This document shows, piece after piece, positions 55,200 through 64,000 of a stretch of DNA of 64,000 bases. The notes below the pieces were generated by a model. That model had not been told where the DNA came from. It saw only the letters and a program-made list of their open reading frames with translations, and did not search any database. Origin of the DNA: Dicyema japonicum. Taxonomy: Eukaryota; Dicyemida; Rhombozoa; Dicyemidae. The translations under genes and the position numbers were made by a program. The stretch covers positions 476,678 through 540,677 of the forward strand of contig RDEW01000001.1 in NCBI GenBank assembly GCA_011109175.1, read 5' to 3'. Every line of letters begins with the position of its first letter. Within the stretch, counting starts at the first letter, position 1.

Positions 55200-55490
55200 A
55201 ATGTTGCATAATCAAAGTAATCCAGCTTAGATAATTGAGTAGATGTTGCCCTTAACAACTGCTAGAGAAATCTTTTGGAACAATTACTCAGTTTCCTGAC
55301 GTTCGTTACTCGCTTTGGTTATCATGTAACCCAGCGATCTTAGAAAAGAGACCGTTTTGGGCCCGAAGACTCCCTTCGTATAGACGAATACGGGCAGTAC
55401 GTAGAATTCTGTTGAGAGGCTGTAATATTTTCTTATTTTGAAATTTTCAAAAGTTCGAAGAGCCTCCTCAGCTTTCACCACTAGCCACTA
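55200..55490 (-). mobile_element. LINE family B 3' end, another copy
   Basis: The - frame 55,481-55,284 reads IRKYYSLSTEFYVLPVFVYT, then SFLRSLGYMITKASNERQE, matching the C-terminal KKYTCLGEQYTFEPVAVETS region of the 43-46 kb element. It is 5'-truncated. Confidence 0.65.
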
Positions 55491-55529
55491 TCAAACAAAC
55501 TACTTGGATCGCTGGTGGAAAATTTAACG

Positions 55530-55565
55530 AAAATTCGCAAGATGTTGGAGGCTGGGATCACTGAC
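55530..55565 (+). mobile_element. Tiny LINE family J C-terminus scrap
   Basis: KIRKMLEAGIT followed by GACTC; matches the RMRWLLEAAGIT end of copy 2. It has no 3' hairpin arm. Confidence 0.35.
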
Positions 55566-55868
55566 TCAAATGAAAGCTCTTAAAAAGTTTATTAAGAGAC
55601 CATTAATGAACAAATTGCAGGTCCCATGGTCGAGATTGCCAAAGTATGAGAACATTATGTAAGTCTATTAGAACAAACGTACACCCATTGGCACATAGAT
55701 AACATTTACAGAAATCTCCATGGAATAATCTTTTTTGGACATCCACATGAAATCATGGTAATCCACTAAATGAACAGTAGAGTCCTCATCCATGTAATCA
55801 GTATCTGCATAGGAACTCGACGGTGATGTCTCTTCACGACTATTTCCTTTGTATGAATAGCCATTAGA
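55566..55868 (-). CDS. 3' part of an unidentified mini-intron gene
   Basis: Exons 55,868-55,710 and 55,664-55,566 join in phase 0 across a 45-nt GT-AG intron. The first is Ser/Asp-rich (SPSSSYADTDYMDEDSTVHL), then DYHDFMWMSKKDYSMEIS; the second reads TYIMFSYFGNLDHGTCNLFI, then NGLLINFLRAFI and TGA. Not recognised. The LINE whose tail ends at about 55,870 lies directly on its 5' side, so upstream exons are displaced or lost. Confidence 0.4.
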
Positions 55869-55869
55869 A

Positions 55870-56455
55870 GTTTATTTATTTATCCCCAAAACCACCAAGA
55901 AAGATAGGTCAAACTAACTAATTAGGTGATCCCAGCCTCCAACAACATCAGAACTCTCTTCGTCTGGTCTACTGATGACCCAACCGCATTCCGAAAGCTC
56001 CTTCTTTTCCTTCTGCATAGGAATTCAATCGGCGTGACTTTTTTATAACCGACCGAAAATCCTCTGCATGGGCTACCTACCTCTTCCTTGAATGGGTTTC
56101 ATATTTCCTTGCAAAAACGTAGGAAACCCTGGCCATTATTCAACGTCTCCTCATCAGAAACGAGGCCACCAATGGAGATGTCAGTGTGGTGCATAATTTT
56201 CCGCCTTAGAGAGTTCAAACGATCCACTCTCGAAGAGGGAATCGCAAATTTTCAGGTGGAGCGGCCATATTCATTGGTATGAACGATGACTTATTGGTAG
56301 ACCTTGTTGACGCAAGCAGCAGTAGGGAAAGAGCTTTGCTTTATGATCGCTTTTAAAATGTTCCATTTCCGAATACCCTTGGCAAGCACCTCCTCCACGT
56401 GACTCGAGAACGTCATCAGAGAGTCGAAAACTATCCCAAGGATCTTACCAAAATT
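55870..56455 (-). mobile_element. LINE family J 3' third
   Basis: On - it starts abruptly with ILGIVFDSLMTFSSHVEEV (near 56,440), runs through a decayed C-part and ends in the hairpin (GGGATCACC, 55,933-55,925; GGTGGTTTT, 55,896-55,888) and an AATAAATAAA tail. 5'-truncated insertion. Confidence 0.7.
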
Positions 56456-56507
56456 TTGTTAAAATTAATATATATTATAATAATTTAATAAAAATAAATT
56501 TAAAATA

Positions 56508-56675
56508 ATGATTAGGAAGGGTCGTTATTATAATGGAATAAGTGTAAAGTTAATATTTTCATTATTATATTTCACAATTGGATGGAATATATTTGGATAT
56601 ACATTATATAATTTCTCAAATGAGGAACGTGAAACTAGTATTTTCACCCAATTAAGCCACAAGATTGGTTTATAA
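56508..56675 (+). CDS. Small single-pass membrane protein, putative
   Basis: ATG at 56,508 opens a 55-codon frame: MIRKGRYYNGISVKLIFSLL, YFTIGWNIFGYTLYNFSNEE, then RETSIFTQLSHKI. One strong hydrophobic helix (about residues 12-32) is flanked by a basic N-side and an acidic C-side. A GT at 56,668 could start an intron of about 57 nt ending in CCCCCAG at 56,724, which would swap the last residues. No family recognised; a mitochondrial or ER small membrane protein is a guess. Confidence 0.4.
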   Translation: MIRKGRYYNGISVKLIFSLLYFTIGWNIFGYTLYNFSNEERETSIFTQLSHKIGL

Positions 56676-56703
56676 CATTCTAATAAATTTTGTCAATATT
56701 TTC

Positions 56704-56895
56704 ACATTATTTTATTTCCCCCAGTTCTTATAACTGTGAAGACATCTCATTGACTATGAAAAGAAGGGAGATTATTTATCATTAGGGAGAGATAAGCTAA
56801 CATTATTTTATTTCTCCCAGTTCTTATAACTGTGAAGACATCTCATTGACTATGAAAAGAAGGGAGATTATTTATCATTAGGGAGAGATAAGCTA
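56704..56895. repeat. Tandem duplication, two 96-bp units
   Basis: 56,704-56,799 and 56,800-56,895 are almost identical (one substitution seen, TTCCCCC versus TTCTCCC). There is no N between them. Confidence 0.85.
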
Positions 56896-56899
56896 TCAA

Positions 56900-57379
56900 A
56901 ACACCATCTAATTTGAGTAAGAACGATTACACTTAGTGTGCAGTTAGTTGGGATTATTATACGTGATTGCCTCAAAGAGACTGAGTTTTTGATTATTTCA
57001 ATTCTAATTAAAATTATTCCATTCGGAGATTATGTTGCTGAGTCATTTGTTGGCATTAAAGAACACTAAAAATACTGGTTTAGTATAACGAATGACTTAG
57101 TGACTAAAGAAAGGATTAATTGAAATTCTGAAATGCACCATGTCCCTCAAGATTTCAAGCGAAATAACAAACTGGGTGACACTTAGCACAGGAAATGTCA
57201 AGGAAGTATCCCTCTCTCAATTCTTACCCCGAAATCCGTATACAAAGTATCAGATCAATCGAAGGTCCCCATATCCATCATAAGAACCTTTGACCGTTTT
57301 GGAGACTGATAAACAGAAATGTTTCTACTCAACTGGGAGTTGGTGTTCCTTACGACTGTGAAATGATTATTTAATCAGT
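56900..57379. other. Intergenic stretch
   Basis: A short + frame from ATG 57,138 (LKISSEITNWVTLSTGN) is open for about 48 codons but unassigned. Nothing else. Confidence 0.3.
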
Positions 57380-57850
57380 CTGATCATTCCCTCTTAGGTA
57401 AAGATTGACATAGCTAATGCTTCCAACTTGCGAAAGAGACCAAATGTTTGAAACTTGCCTCCATCTCTGGAGATCATTATTCGATTTTTATAACAGACTT
57501 GGAATCTTCTCGGTTGTATGAGGATAATTATGCTGGAACGGGAATGTGGAACAAAAATACCTCCTCTGCTGACGGAATCTACAACTCGTAGATGTGGTTC
57601 CGGATTTCTCCTCATTTGCGAAATAGATGGACACTCACTAAGCCTTTCACTGTTTCAAAAATTTCCTTCCCCAATAAGCTTCCTCTGCAAGGATCAAAGA
57701 AGGCATTTCCGTTCGACAGTGGTAACAATGGAGACGCAAAGGCTTAGGATGACACATTTGGTTGCGGGAACTGGGATCACCTAACTAGTTGTCATTACTT
57801 TGTCTTTCTTTCTCGGTGATCCCGGGGTTAATAAATAAATTATTATTATT
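57380..57850 (+). mobile_element. LINE family J 3' end with intact hairpin
   Basis: The C-terminal frame ends VTMETQRLRMTHLVAGTGIT and TAA. GGGATCACC (57,773-57,781) pairs perfectly with GGTGATCCC (57,815-57,823). The tail GGGGTTAATAAATAAATTAT follows, then ATT repeats. Confidence 0.75.
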
Positions 57851-57879
57851 AAAAGCACTTTTACAGAACCAAAGAACGT

Positions 57880-59300
57880 TATATTAACAAAGGTCCCGTT
57901 TGTGCCACACGTTTCAAACTCTACTTTACTAGGCGTCTCTATTGCCCTCTGCTTTGCGCATCTGTCCTTAGATCTTCTAGGTCTTCTGCAGATTTAAGTT
58001 TTCTTCCAATTCCATTAAGATCCTGATTTGTTCTCATTGTTAAAGTAATTGTCCATTATTATATTTGCAGGGGCGTTTATGTCTATTCTAAGCACGTGCC
58101 CTAACATTCTCCATCTTGATTTAATAATGTCGATGCTTATTGGCTTCGATTGTGCCACAGGGTATAATTTCTTATTTGAAATATTCTTGGGACAACCTAG
58201 GTCCGTTAAATTGCGTAATTGTTTTCGATGAAATATATCCATTTTCTTGATCTCCAGCTCTGTGACTCCCCATTTACCAGAGTTGTACATAAGCACCAGC
58301 TTTATATATGCGTTGTATAGTCTTATTCTTAGATTTGTTTTTATTATCTTTCGTCGACTCCATATCTTCTGCATTTTCTTATACATGGCAGTGGCTAGAA
58401 CTATTCTATACATCATGTCCTCACTATCACCAAATAAGGATCCTAGTTTCCATTTTTCCTCGATTTTTCATCAATATATTTTAATTCCCTTGTGATTCTT
58501 ATGTGTTCAGTCTTTTCCAGATTAACTCGGAGACCAATTCTTAAATACTCCAGGGATTTTCTTTAAAGCAAGTCCAAGCTCCAGATCATTTTCTGACACA
58601 AAATCTATGTCATCTGCATATATAATCTCCATCTGCATGCATCCTTCACATTTTGTTATAAGAGCTCTCAATGCCGCTTCCAGGTATACGACGAATAGAA
58701 CTGGAGATAGAGAGTCTCCCTGAGGTATTCCAACTGTTGTCCCGAAGGGCTTCGATGTGGTGTTCCTAACTCGTAAATTTAATTCAGTGTTAGATAATAG
58801 GAAACGGACAAGTCTTGTGTTATCCTTATCAAGAAAACTTCCAGCAACGTCCAAAAATGTTTTTCTGTTGACAGTGTCAAACTCACTGGACATGCCCACT
58901 TCCAAAATCTTAAAATCACTCCTGTATCGTTGAAACATGGCACATATCCACATGTGGGACCAAGCGAGTATCATTATTTTTACATGGTTCCATTCTCAGC
59001 CGCAATTTTTGTTTAATTAATAATGATCCAATTTCGTGATCGAAGACCCCTTTAAATCCTGCCGGCCTTTTTTCCCCAAGCACGTCGAAACTTGCCTTCT
59101 TTATTTCATCAACAGTAGCATTCCAAATCATCTCTGGGGGATTTTCTATATTTATGTTAACAATCTCCTTAATTGCCATACAATAATCTTCACGCGTCTT
59201 CTCACATAAGCATAATTTTTCCACAACTAAACGATCCAGATAAGCTCTATTCTTTCTAGCTCCATCTATTCCGAACTATCTTTTCATTCTGAAACGTATC
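57880..59300 (-). mobile_element. LINE family C, opposite-strand copy
   Basis: Read downwards on -: ASFDVLGEKRPAGFKGVFDH (near 59,080), block A region EFDTVNRKTFLDV, block B GIPQGDSLSPVLFVVYLE (near 58,720), block C EIIYADDIDFV (near 58,610, intact), IRLYNAYIKLVLMYNSG, FHRKQLRNLT and SRWRMLGHVLRI. Two frameshifts; otherwise better preserved than the copy at 48.8 kb. Confidence 0.75.
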
Positions 59301-59488
59301 GAAGGTTCTCAAAAATTTTAATGTTCTCAGGGCAATTATTGCAAAGACCCCGTAGCCAGTAGAAGAGGATTTGAACCTAAATAATTGTAATTCCTAATGT
59401 CCATGCACAGTGGAAATCCTAAAACTGTGGATCTATCCATCATAAGGTGGTTGTGTAAAAAACCAAATGACCTGCCAGACAAATTGAA

Positions 59489-60167
59489 TTAAAAGAAATA
59501 TTTATTTTTTCTTGCAAATTTAAATGTAAAATAATGCACATTTATGACATCTCCCCTACAATCCATAAGGAATGATGCAGTTTCCCCTTTAATTTTGAAC
59601 CTCCACGCTAAGCCAAGGAGACTTCTCTTTTCAGCAAACTGAACCTTTTCGAGGGGTATGATGAATGTGTTGAATTTTCGAATAGGAAATATGGTTTCTA
59701 TTTGTACGTGGTCATCTGGTAACTTGTATATTGACTTGACGACTCTAAACTGTGCAAATACAGCGACAGCCACCGAAATCCATCCTAAAAGGTTACATTG
59801 ATGTCTTACCGAGGGCATATAAGGGGGTAGAAATAAAATAAGAATCTAACTTCACAAATACTTCAGCCAAAGCAAAGTAAAGCATCCCAAAACCTCCCTG
59901 AACGGGACTGTACCAATATCGGATGAATTTATTACGGAGGTTATAAATTGGCATTTTCATGTTTGATTTTCTCCATGAATGTGTGCTTTGTACTAAGCTA
60001 CGACCAATCAAATACTTAGACAAACCAAAACCTCCCTGAACGGGACTGTACCAATATCGGATGAATTTATTACGGAGGTTATAAATTGGCATTTTCATGT
60101 TTGATTTTCTCCATGAATGTGTGCTTTGTACTAAGCTACGACCAATCAAATACTTAGACAAACACAT
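59489..60167 (-). CDS. TMEM223-like membrane protein with in-frame tandem duplication
   Basis: Two exons on - (60,167-59,810 and 59,784-59,489) join across a 25-nt GT-AG intron (654 nt, 217 residues, ATG to TAA). The N-terminus is basic (MCLSKYLIGRSLVQ), fitting a mitochondrial presequence. A 138-bp unit (46 codons) at 59,887-60,024 is repeated exactly at 60,025-60,162, doubling residues about 3-48. Two hydrophobic segments follow (MLYFALAEVFVKL and WISVAVAVFAQFRVV). The C-part NTFIIPLEKVQF...AWRFKIKGETASFLMD resembles the PLKQV...LKVKG...FLLD block of TMEM223, a mitochondrial inner-membrane protein linked to complex IV assembly. The match is by eye, so the family call is moderate. Without the repeat the protein would be 171 residues. 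Confidence 0.65.
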
Positions 60168-60239
60168 TATTATTTTAATTGTTATTAATTTTTCTTAATT
60201 ATATTAATTTTATTAAAATAATATTGCCAAATTGTATTA

Positions 60240-60320
60240 ACTCCCTTGTCGGTCTGGGATTACTTAGTTGAGAACCTTTTATTTCTTTCTCTTTGACCCA
60301 GTGATCCTGGAGGTAATAAT
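60240..60320 (+). mobile_element. LINE family J 3' tail fragment
   Basis: GGATTACT (60,257-60,264) and AGTGATCC (60,300-60,307) can still pair with one wobble. The tail GGTAATAAT follows. Confidence 0.65.
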
Positions 60321-60416
60321 TAACTCAAGGAGGCTTTTAACTTTGTTTTGAGGAATATTATCACACACAAAATATATTTGTTGAACATTGACGCAAACCT
60401 GAAATTATAGTTGGGA

Positions 60417-62185
60417 AACTTCTTAAGAAATTTTCGATGTGGTTCACCTTCACGTGGAGAAAATTGGGTACCAGTATCAAACTGGCAACTAAAAGAACCA
60501 CTACTATTCCCCTGTCAACCTTTTCAACGACCTCTGGGAAGTCGGACTGGATGATGGCGGCTATTGAGCGGGCGCGTAGCTTTCGCTCCCAAAGATCGGA
60601 TTGGCTACTTTTAATCCTAGCTGGGACATCGAACAGAACCCCGGGCCCCATAAAAACGGGAAATTCCTTAATATCATGTAATTCAACATACGGCCTCACA
60701 AATCAAATGAAATTTTTGCATTTTTAACTTTCCACAAAATTGATTTCGCCATGCTACAGGAAACGAAACTATCAAAAAAGTCAGTGCTTCCACACTACAA
60801 AGACTACTCAATTGTCCGCCGTAATCTACCAAATTCAAACAGGGGAAACGGTGTTCTCATACTCATACACTAATCTATTCCATTCTCCGATACTTCCTCT
60901 CTGACACTAGCTCTGTTTGAAGATGACGATCACATTGAACTTACTTCTGTCTTGGTGTAAATAAACCACACAAGGTACACATTTGTAAATATTTACATCC
61001 CACCACCAAGTCTCAGTATGAAACATTACTCCTAAAAACTAACCGAATTACAAAAGATTGAAAATGTGATAATCTGCGGAGATCTAAATGCAAAAGATCC
61101 TCTCTGGCTAATCGGCCAAAAGAGTAATGAGAGGGGTTTTCAGATCCTCTCTCAACTAGAACAATTAGTTATCCTCAATGACAGGAAATCACACACTCGA
61201 ACAGCTTCCAGACCTGGAGACTCTAATACATCACCCGACCTCACACTATGTTCTCCATCACTATCTTCGGCGATATCTTGGAGAATTGTATATGACCTCG
61301 GACTATAATCCAATTCTACTGTCAATCAAACTACTCTCGCCTATTGTTAGGCATCAGAAAACTATAACGAATTACAAACGTACAAAATGGGATTCATTCA
61401 GAGAAGAAACAGAAAAATTTCTATCCGACTTTTCCGTTGAGAATTTCAAATCGCTCGACGCCGCAAAGAAATTTTTTAATGAGGTCATCCTCAGTGCCGA
61501 CAAGAAATACATTTCAAGAAGACTCATTGCAGACTATAATCCAACCTTAATAACGAAATTACATAATTAATCAACAAGAGGAAATTGACCGTTGGAACAA
61601 TTTCATCACAAAAATTAACCACCGAACAAAACTAAAGGATTTTTGGAGCACTTTACGTGGAATTCAGTCGAAACAAAATAGAATGGAGACAACCCACGCC
61701 ACCAGTATTGACAAGAATCAAACACCACGTGATTTCACTCATCAGGTAGATATCATAATGGACCACTACGCAAAAGTGAGTCACATAGATATGACCAAAT
61801 GCTCTCGTCCGTGCAAATTGAAAAACGTTCAAACTCCTCAAGGAAAACCGATTGAAATCAGTACGTCGGATGTCCAAAAACTCTCCTGACAAAGAGCTTG
61901 ATGGAATCTGTATTTAAAGCACCTGGGAATGCAAGGACTCAAAGCAACAACAGACATAATTTCTGTGTCCATCAACACCTACAGAATTTCTGCACTATGA
62001 AAAAAATCCAAAATAATCCCAATCCTGAAGCCCAAGAAAGATCCTTCGGAACCGGGATTTTTCAGACCAATTTCACTACTATCTGTAGTATCGAAGATTG
62101 TTGAACGTGTTGTACTGAAACTAATATCGAAGTATCTTCCCTTCCCTGATTTTCAACATGGCTTTCGTCCATAATACTCAATCTG
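60417..62185 (+). mobile_element. APE-type LINE (family J copy 3), decayed, with 2A motif
   Basis: Starts like copy 1 (ATGTGGTTCACCTT, 60,437 on) and keeps the 2A codons at 60,625-60,648, one base out of frame with the start. Then MLQETKLSKK, IICGDLNAKDPLW and SPDLTLCSPS (endonuclease), and FRPISLLSVVSKIVE and FPDFQHGFRP (reverse transcriptase fingers), where it stops. The catalytic palm is missing. Confidence 0.8.
60625..60648 (+). other. 2A-like motif codons (DIEQNPGP), frameshifted
   Basis: Same eight residues as at 1,665-1,688, preceded by WLLLILAG in the other frame; a missing G in a G run would explain the shift. It differs from the first copy at five third-codon positions and nowhere else. 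Confidence 0.8.
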
Positions 62186-62189
62186 GAGA

Positions 62190-62420
62190 GTTCCAGCCAC
62201 CATTGCCACTTGAGGCCATGATATGAATGAACTATAGAACGCGCCAGTCACTCGACCGATACGTGCTTGTGTGGGGTCGAAGGAGGAGCATCGGGCCAAG
62301 ATGAGGTCCCTGCTAGAGCGTGCTGGAATCACGTGATTAGTTAGTTTGTGCAACCATGGTCTCTGGTGTTGTTATTATTAGTGATGTGGGTTTCGAAGGT
62401 TTTGGTTCTGCTTGTACCTT
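62190..62420 (+). mobile_element. LINE family J C-terminal fragment
   Basis: Contains the degraded block around GAAGGAGGAGCATCGGGCCA, then GAATCACGTGATTAGTTAG. The complementary 3' arm is not evident. Confidence 0.5.
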
Positions 62421-62449
62421 CTTAAAAATTCCATGTCATTATCATTATT

Positions 62450-62940
62450 ACCAAAAAATAAAAAAAGTCATAAATAGTTCAACGTCCACAACAGACACCT
62501 GCCTCATTGTTAAGCATTGAAATTCATGCTGGATTTGGATCATCTGACAGAATGGCCATGTCTTTAGAGCGTCTCTTTTGGCCATAAGATAGAAAATATC
62601 TGGAATTCTCGTCAAAATATGAGAAGAAACCTTCTCCCTACTAAGATTAATCCAGGATTCCAAGACAAAACAAAAGAGAAAACTAAACATGGACATCGAA
62701 TCACCGATACTCATAGTAAGTCGATCAATGACGTGATGAACGGCATTGGGTCGCTTATATGAAAAGGAAAAAGGATTAGAAGGGAGATGGCCTTTTGAGC
62801 TGATTTTCAAAAAATGGGTTTCATAGCTTTTTGCACATACGTAGAAAGCCTTAACCATTTCTCAACGTGCCGCCTCTGAAAGGAGACTGAGGATGGATAT
62901 GGTGTTGATTGCATATTCCATGTATGGAAATTACTCTCCT
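62450..62940 (-). mobile_element. LINE family J C-region, decayed
   Basis: Same orientation and order as the copy at 55,870-56,455 (shared AATGGGTTTCATA and a related ACGTAG...AAACC or AAAGCC block). An open - frame of 136 codons exists, but its product matches no domain. Probably a chance frame. Confidence 0.45.
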
Positions 62941-63014
62941 ATAATCGAGGGAAGGCTGTGTCTACTTCAGGATCGTAACATGTTTTTTGATAACGGAAAA
63001 ACAAAGTGGGGACA

Positions 63015-63730
63015 TTGTAACTCAGCAAAGAAGATCGTCGATCACCTTGCAACCTTCGTGGGAGAATGCTGAATAGCTCATATCAAAGCGGTCATGTTTA
63101 CACCTACNTTGTAACTCAGCAAAGAAGATCGTCGATCACCTTGCAACCAAGTGTGGGAGAATGCTGAATAGCTCATATCAAAGCGGTCATGTTTACACCT
63201 ACATCTCTGCCGTCAATATGGAATAAGAAAAACTAAGAAACTGAAGACCGATTCAGTTGAGTCTGTTGTCGTAACTGAATTTGTGGAGATTCGTGTAGAC
63301 ATGAAGACCAGTGCGGATACAGCTGTAACAATAACAAATCCGACATTTTCGTTTAAAATAAGACAAAAAATACGATTACACTTGTTGAAATTGGGATCAC
63401 TTCCCAAAACTGCCTCAAGCAGGTTGAGGTAGAAAAGTTCCAGTATGACCTACTGGCGAACTCACTTGAGATTATCCGCATAGGTGAAAATAATCCATGA
63501 TGTCATCACGGTGGAGGAGAGGGTCAAAGCTTGTATACAAACGTTAGTGTTACGGAAGACTTTGGAGAGTCTGCAAGCTGAGGAAAGGAATATCTATGGT
63601 GAGGAAGACAATATGGAATGTCAACCTAGGGTAATCTCTGAATGTGGGGTGTGCAGCGACGTGAACACACCTGTACATGCAATAGAGGTTGGCGTTGTGG
63701 TTCATCTCGAAATGTCAGTTGGATGAGTGT
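63015..63730 (+). mobile_element. LINE family A nuclease C-terminus
   Basis: VDHLATKCGRML (zinc region), YGIRKTKKLKTD, then VEIGITSQNCLKQVEVEK and YDLLANS match family A copy 1 (5,190-4,640). The KPD of the nuclease is lost (NPTFSF). The N at 63,108 duplicates 63,015-63,107 as 63,109-63,203. Confidence 0.7.
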
Positions 63731-64000
63731 TGCCTTACACAACATTCAGAAAAAAGAACCACTTACATTTCCTATCGGTTCTCTCAAAAGAGTTCTCGAT
63801 GGCGACCGTTGAGCAAGCACAAAAACCTCGCTCTATGTTTTAAAGGTATTTTCCTTGGTACTCTTTAAGCAATGTATATCCGATATTCTTTCAGTGTAGA
63901 CCAATAATGTGTGGATTTCTGACAAAATGTGCAGGTTTTTACGGCTACCAGAGCAGACCATAAAATTAGTCTGAGTGGTTGCTGAATAATCGAAAAAAAA

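Noticed and set aside
62448-62858. A 136-codon - frame as a new gene
   Set aside because: The DNA aligns with the decayed LINE at 55,870-56,455 and the product has no domain-like pattern.

Overview
Organism. The window looks like nuclear DNA of a small-genome animal. It is AT-rich, crowded with decayed LINE retrotransposons, and its host genes are split by exceptionally short GT-AG introns (mostly 20-31 nt, a few of 45-130 nt). The gene families are metazoan: a Pax paired-domain gene, an adhesion GPCR, a plasma-membrane type Na+/H+ exchanger, ALYREF/THOC4, a C-clamp zinc protein, a CS-domain protein and a TMEM223-like protein. Introns averaging about 26 nt are, to my knowledge, the hallmark of dicyemid mesozoans, so a dicyemid is my best inference. 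It rests on gene structure only, and another animal with miniature introns is possible. Most host genes have no long open frame. I found them by joining short exons across mini-introns, and several joins were checked by exon lengths summing to a multiple of three.

Layout. 0-10.6 kb: two APE-type (jockey-like) LINEs on + flank an R2-like RLE element on -, which carries a nested tRNA-derived SINE; a fragment of a host gene sits at 8.25-8.5 kb. 10.6-22 kb: CS-domain gene (11.1-11.6 kb, -), then a LINE graveyard with a second SINE copy, a BED-finger (hAT-like) piece and a Tigger/CENP-B-like HTH piece. 22.3-26.3 kb: adhesion GPCR and C-clamp genes, both +. 27-31.5 kb: LINE remnants. 31.7-33.6 kb: Na+/H+ exchanger (-). 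33.1-38.2 kb: a 2.4-2.6 kb block present twice around a single N. 41.5-42.3 kb: ALYREF. 43.2-46.1 kb: the best preserved element, an RLE LINE with a PHD-like zinc finger and one nonsense codon. 48-50 kb: LINE pieces. 50.9-51.9 kb: Pax. 53-59.3 kb: LINE copies plus two small host fragments. 59.5-60.2 kb: TMEM223-like gene with an in-frame tandem duplication. 60.4-63.7 kb: LINE copies.

Mobile elements. I use four working labels. J is an APE-type jockey-like LINE that carries a 2A-like DIEQNPGP motif near its start and a hairpin over its stop codon. A is an R2-like RLE LINE with a CCHC plus KPD...E nuclease. B is an RLE LINE with a PHD-like N-terminus, YLDD reverse transcriptase and an RPDG...WD nuclease. 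C is another LINE with a GIPQGDSLSP / YADD reverse transcriptase and an HRxQLR...RWRxxGH C-terminus. A tRNA-derived SINE of about 320 bp is present four times.

Assembly caution. Seven single Ns mark scaffold joins; at six of them the sequence after the N repeats sequence before it. The two versions of the large duplicated block differ mainly by one-base indels, so some frameshifts in this window may be sequencing errors rather than decay.
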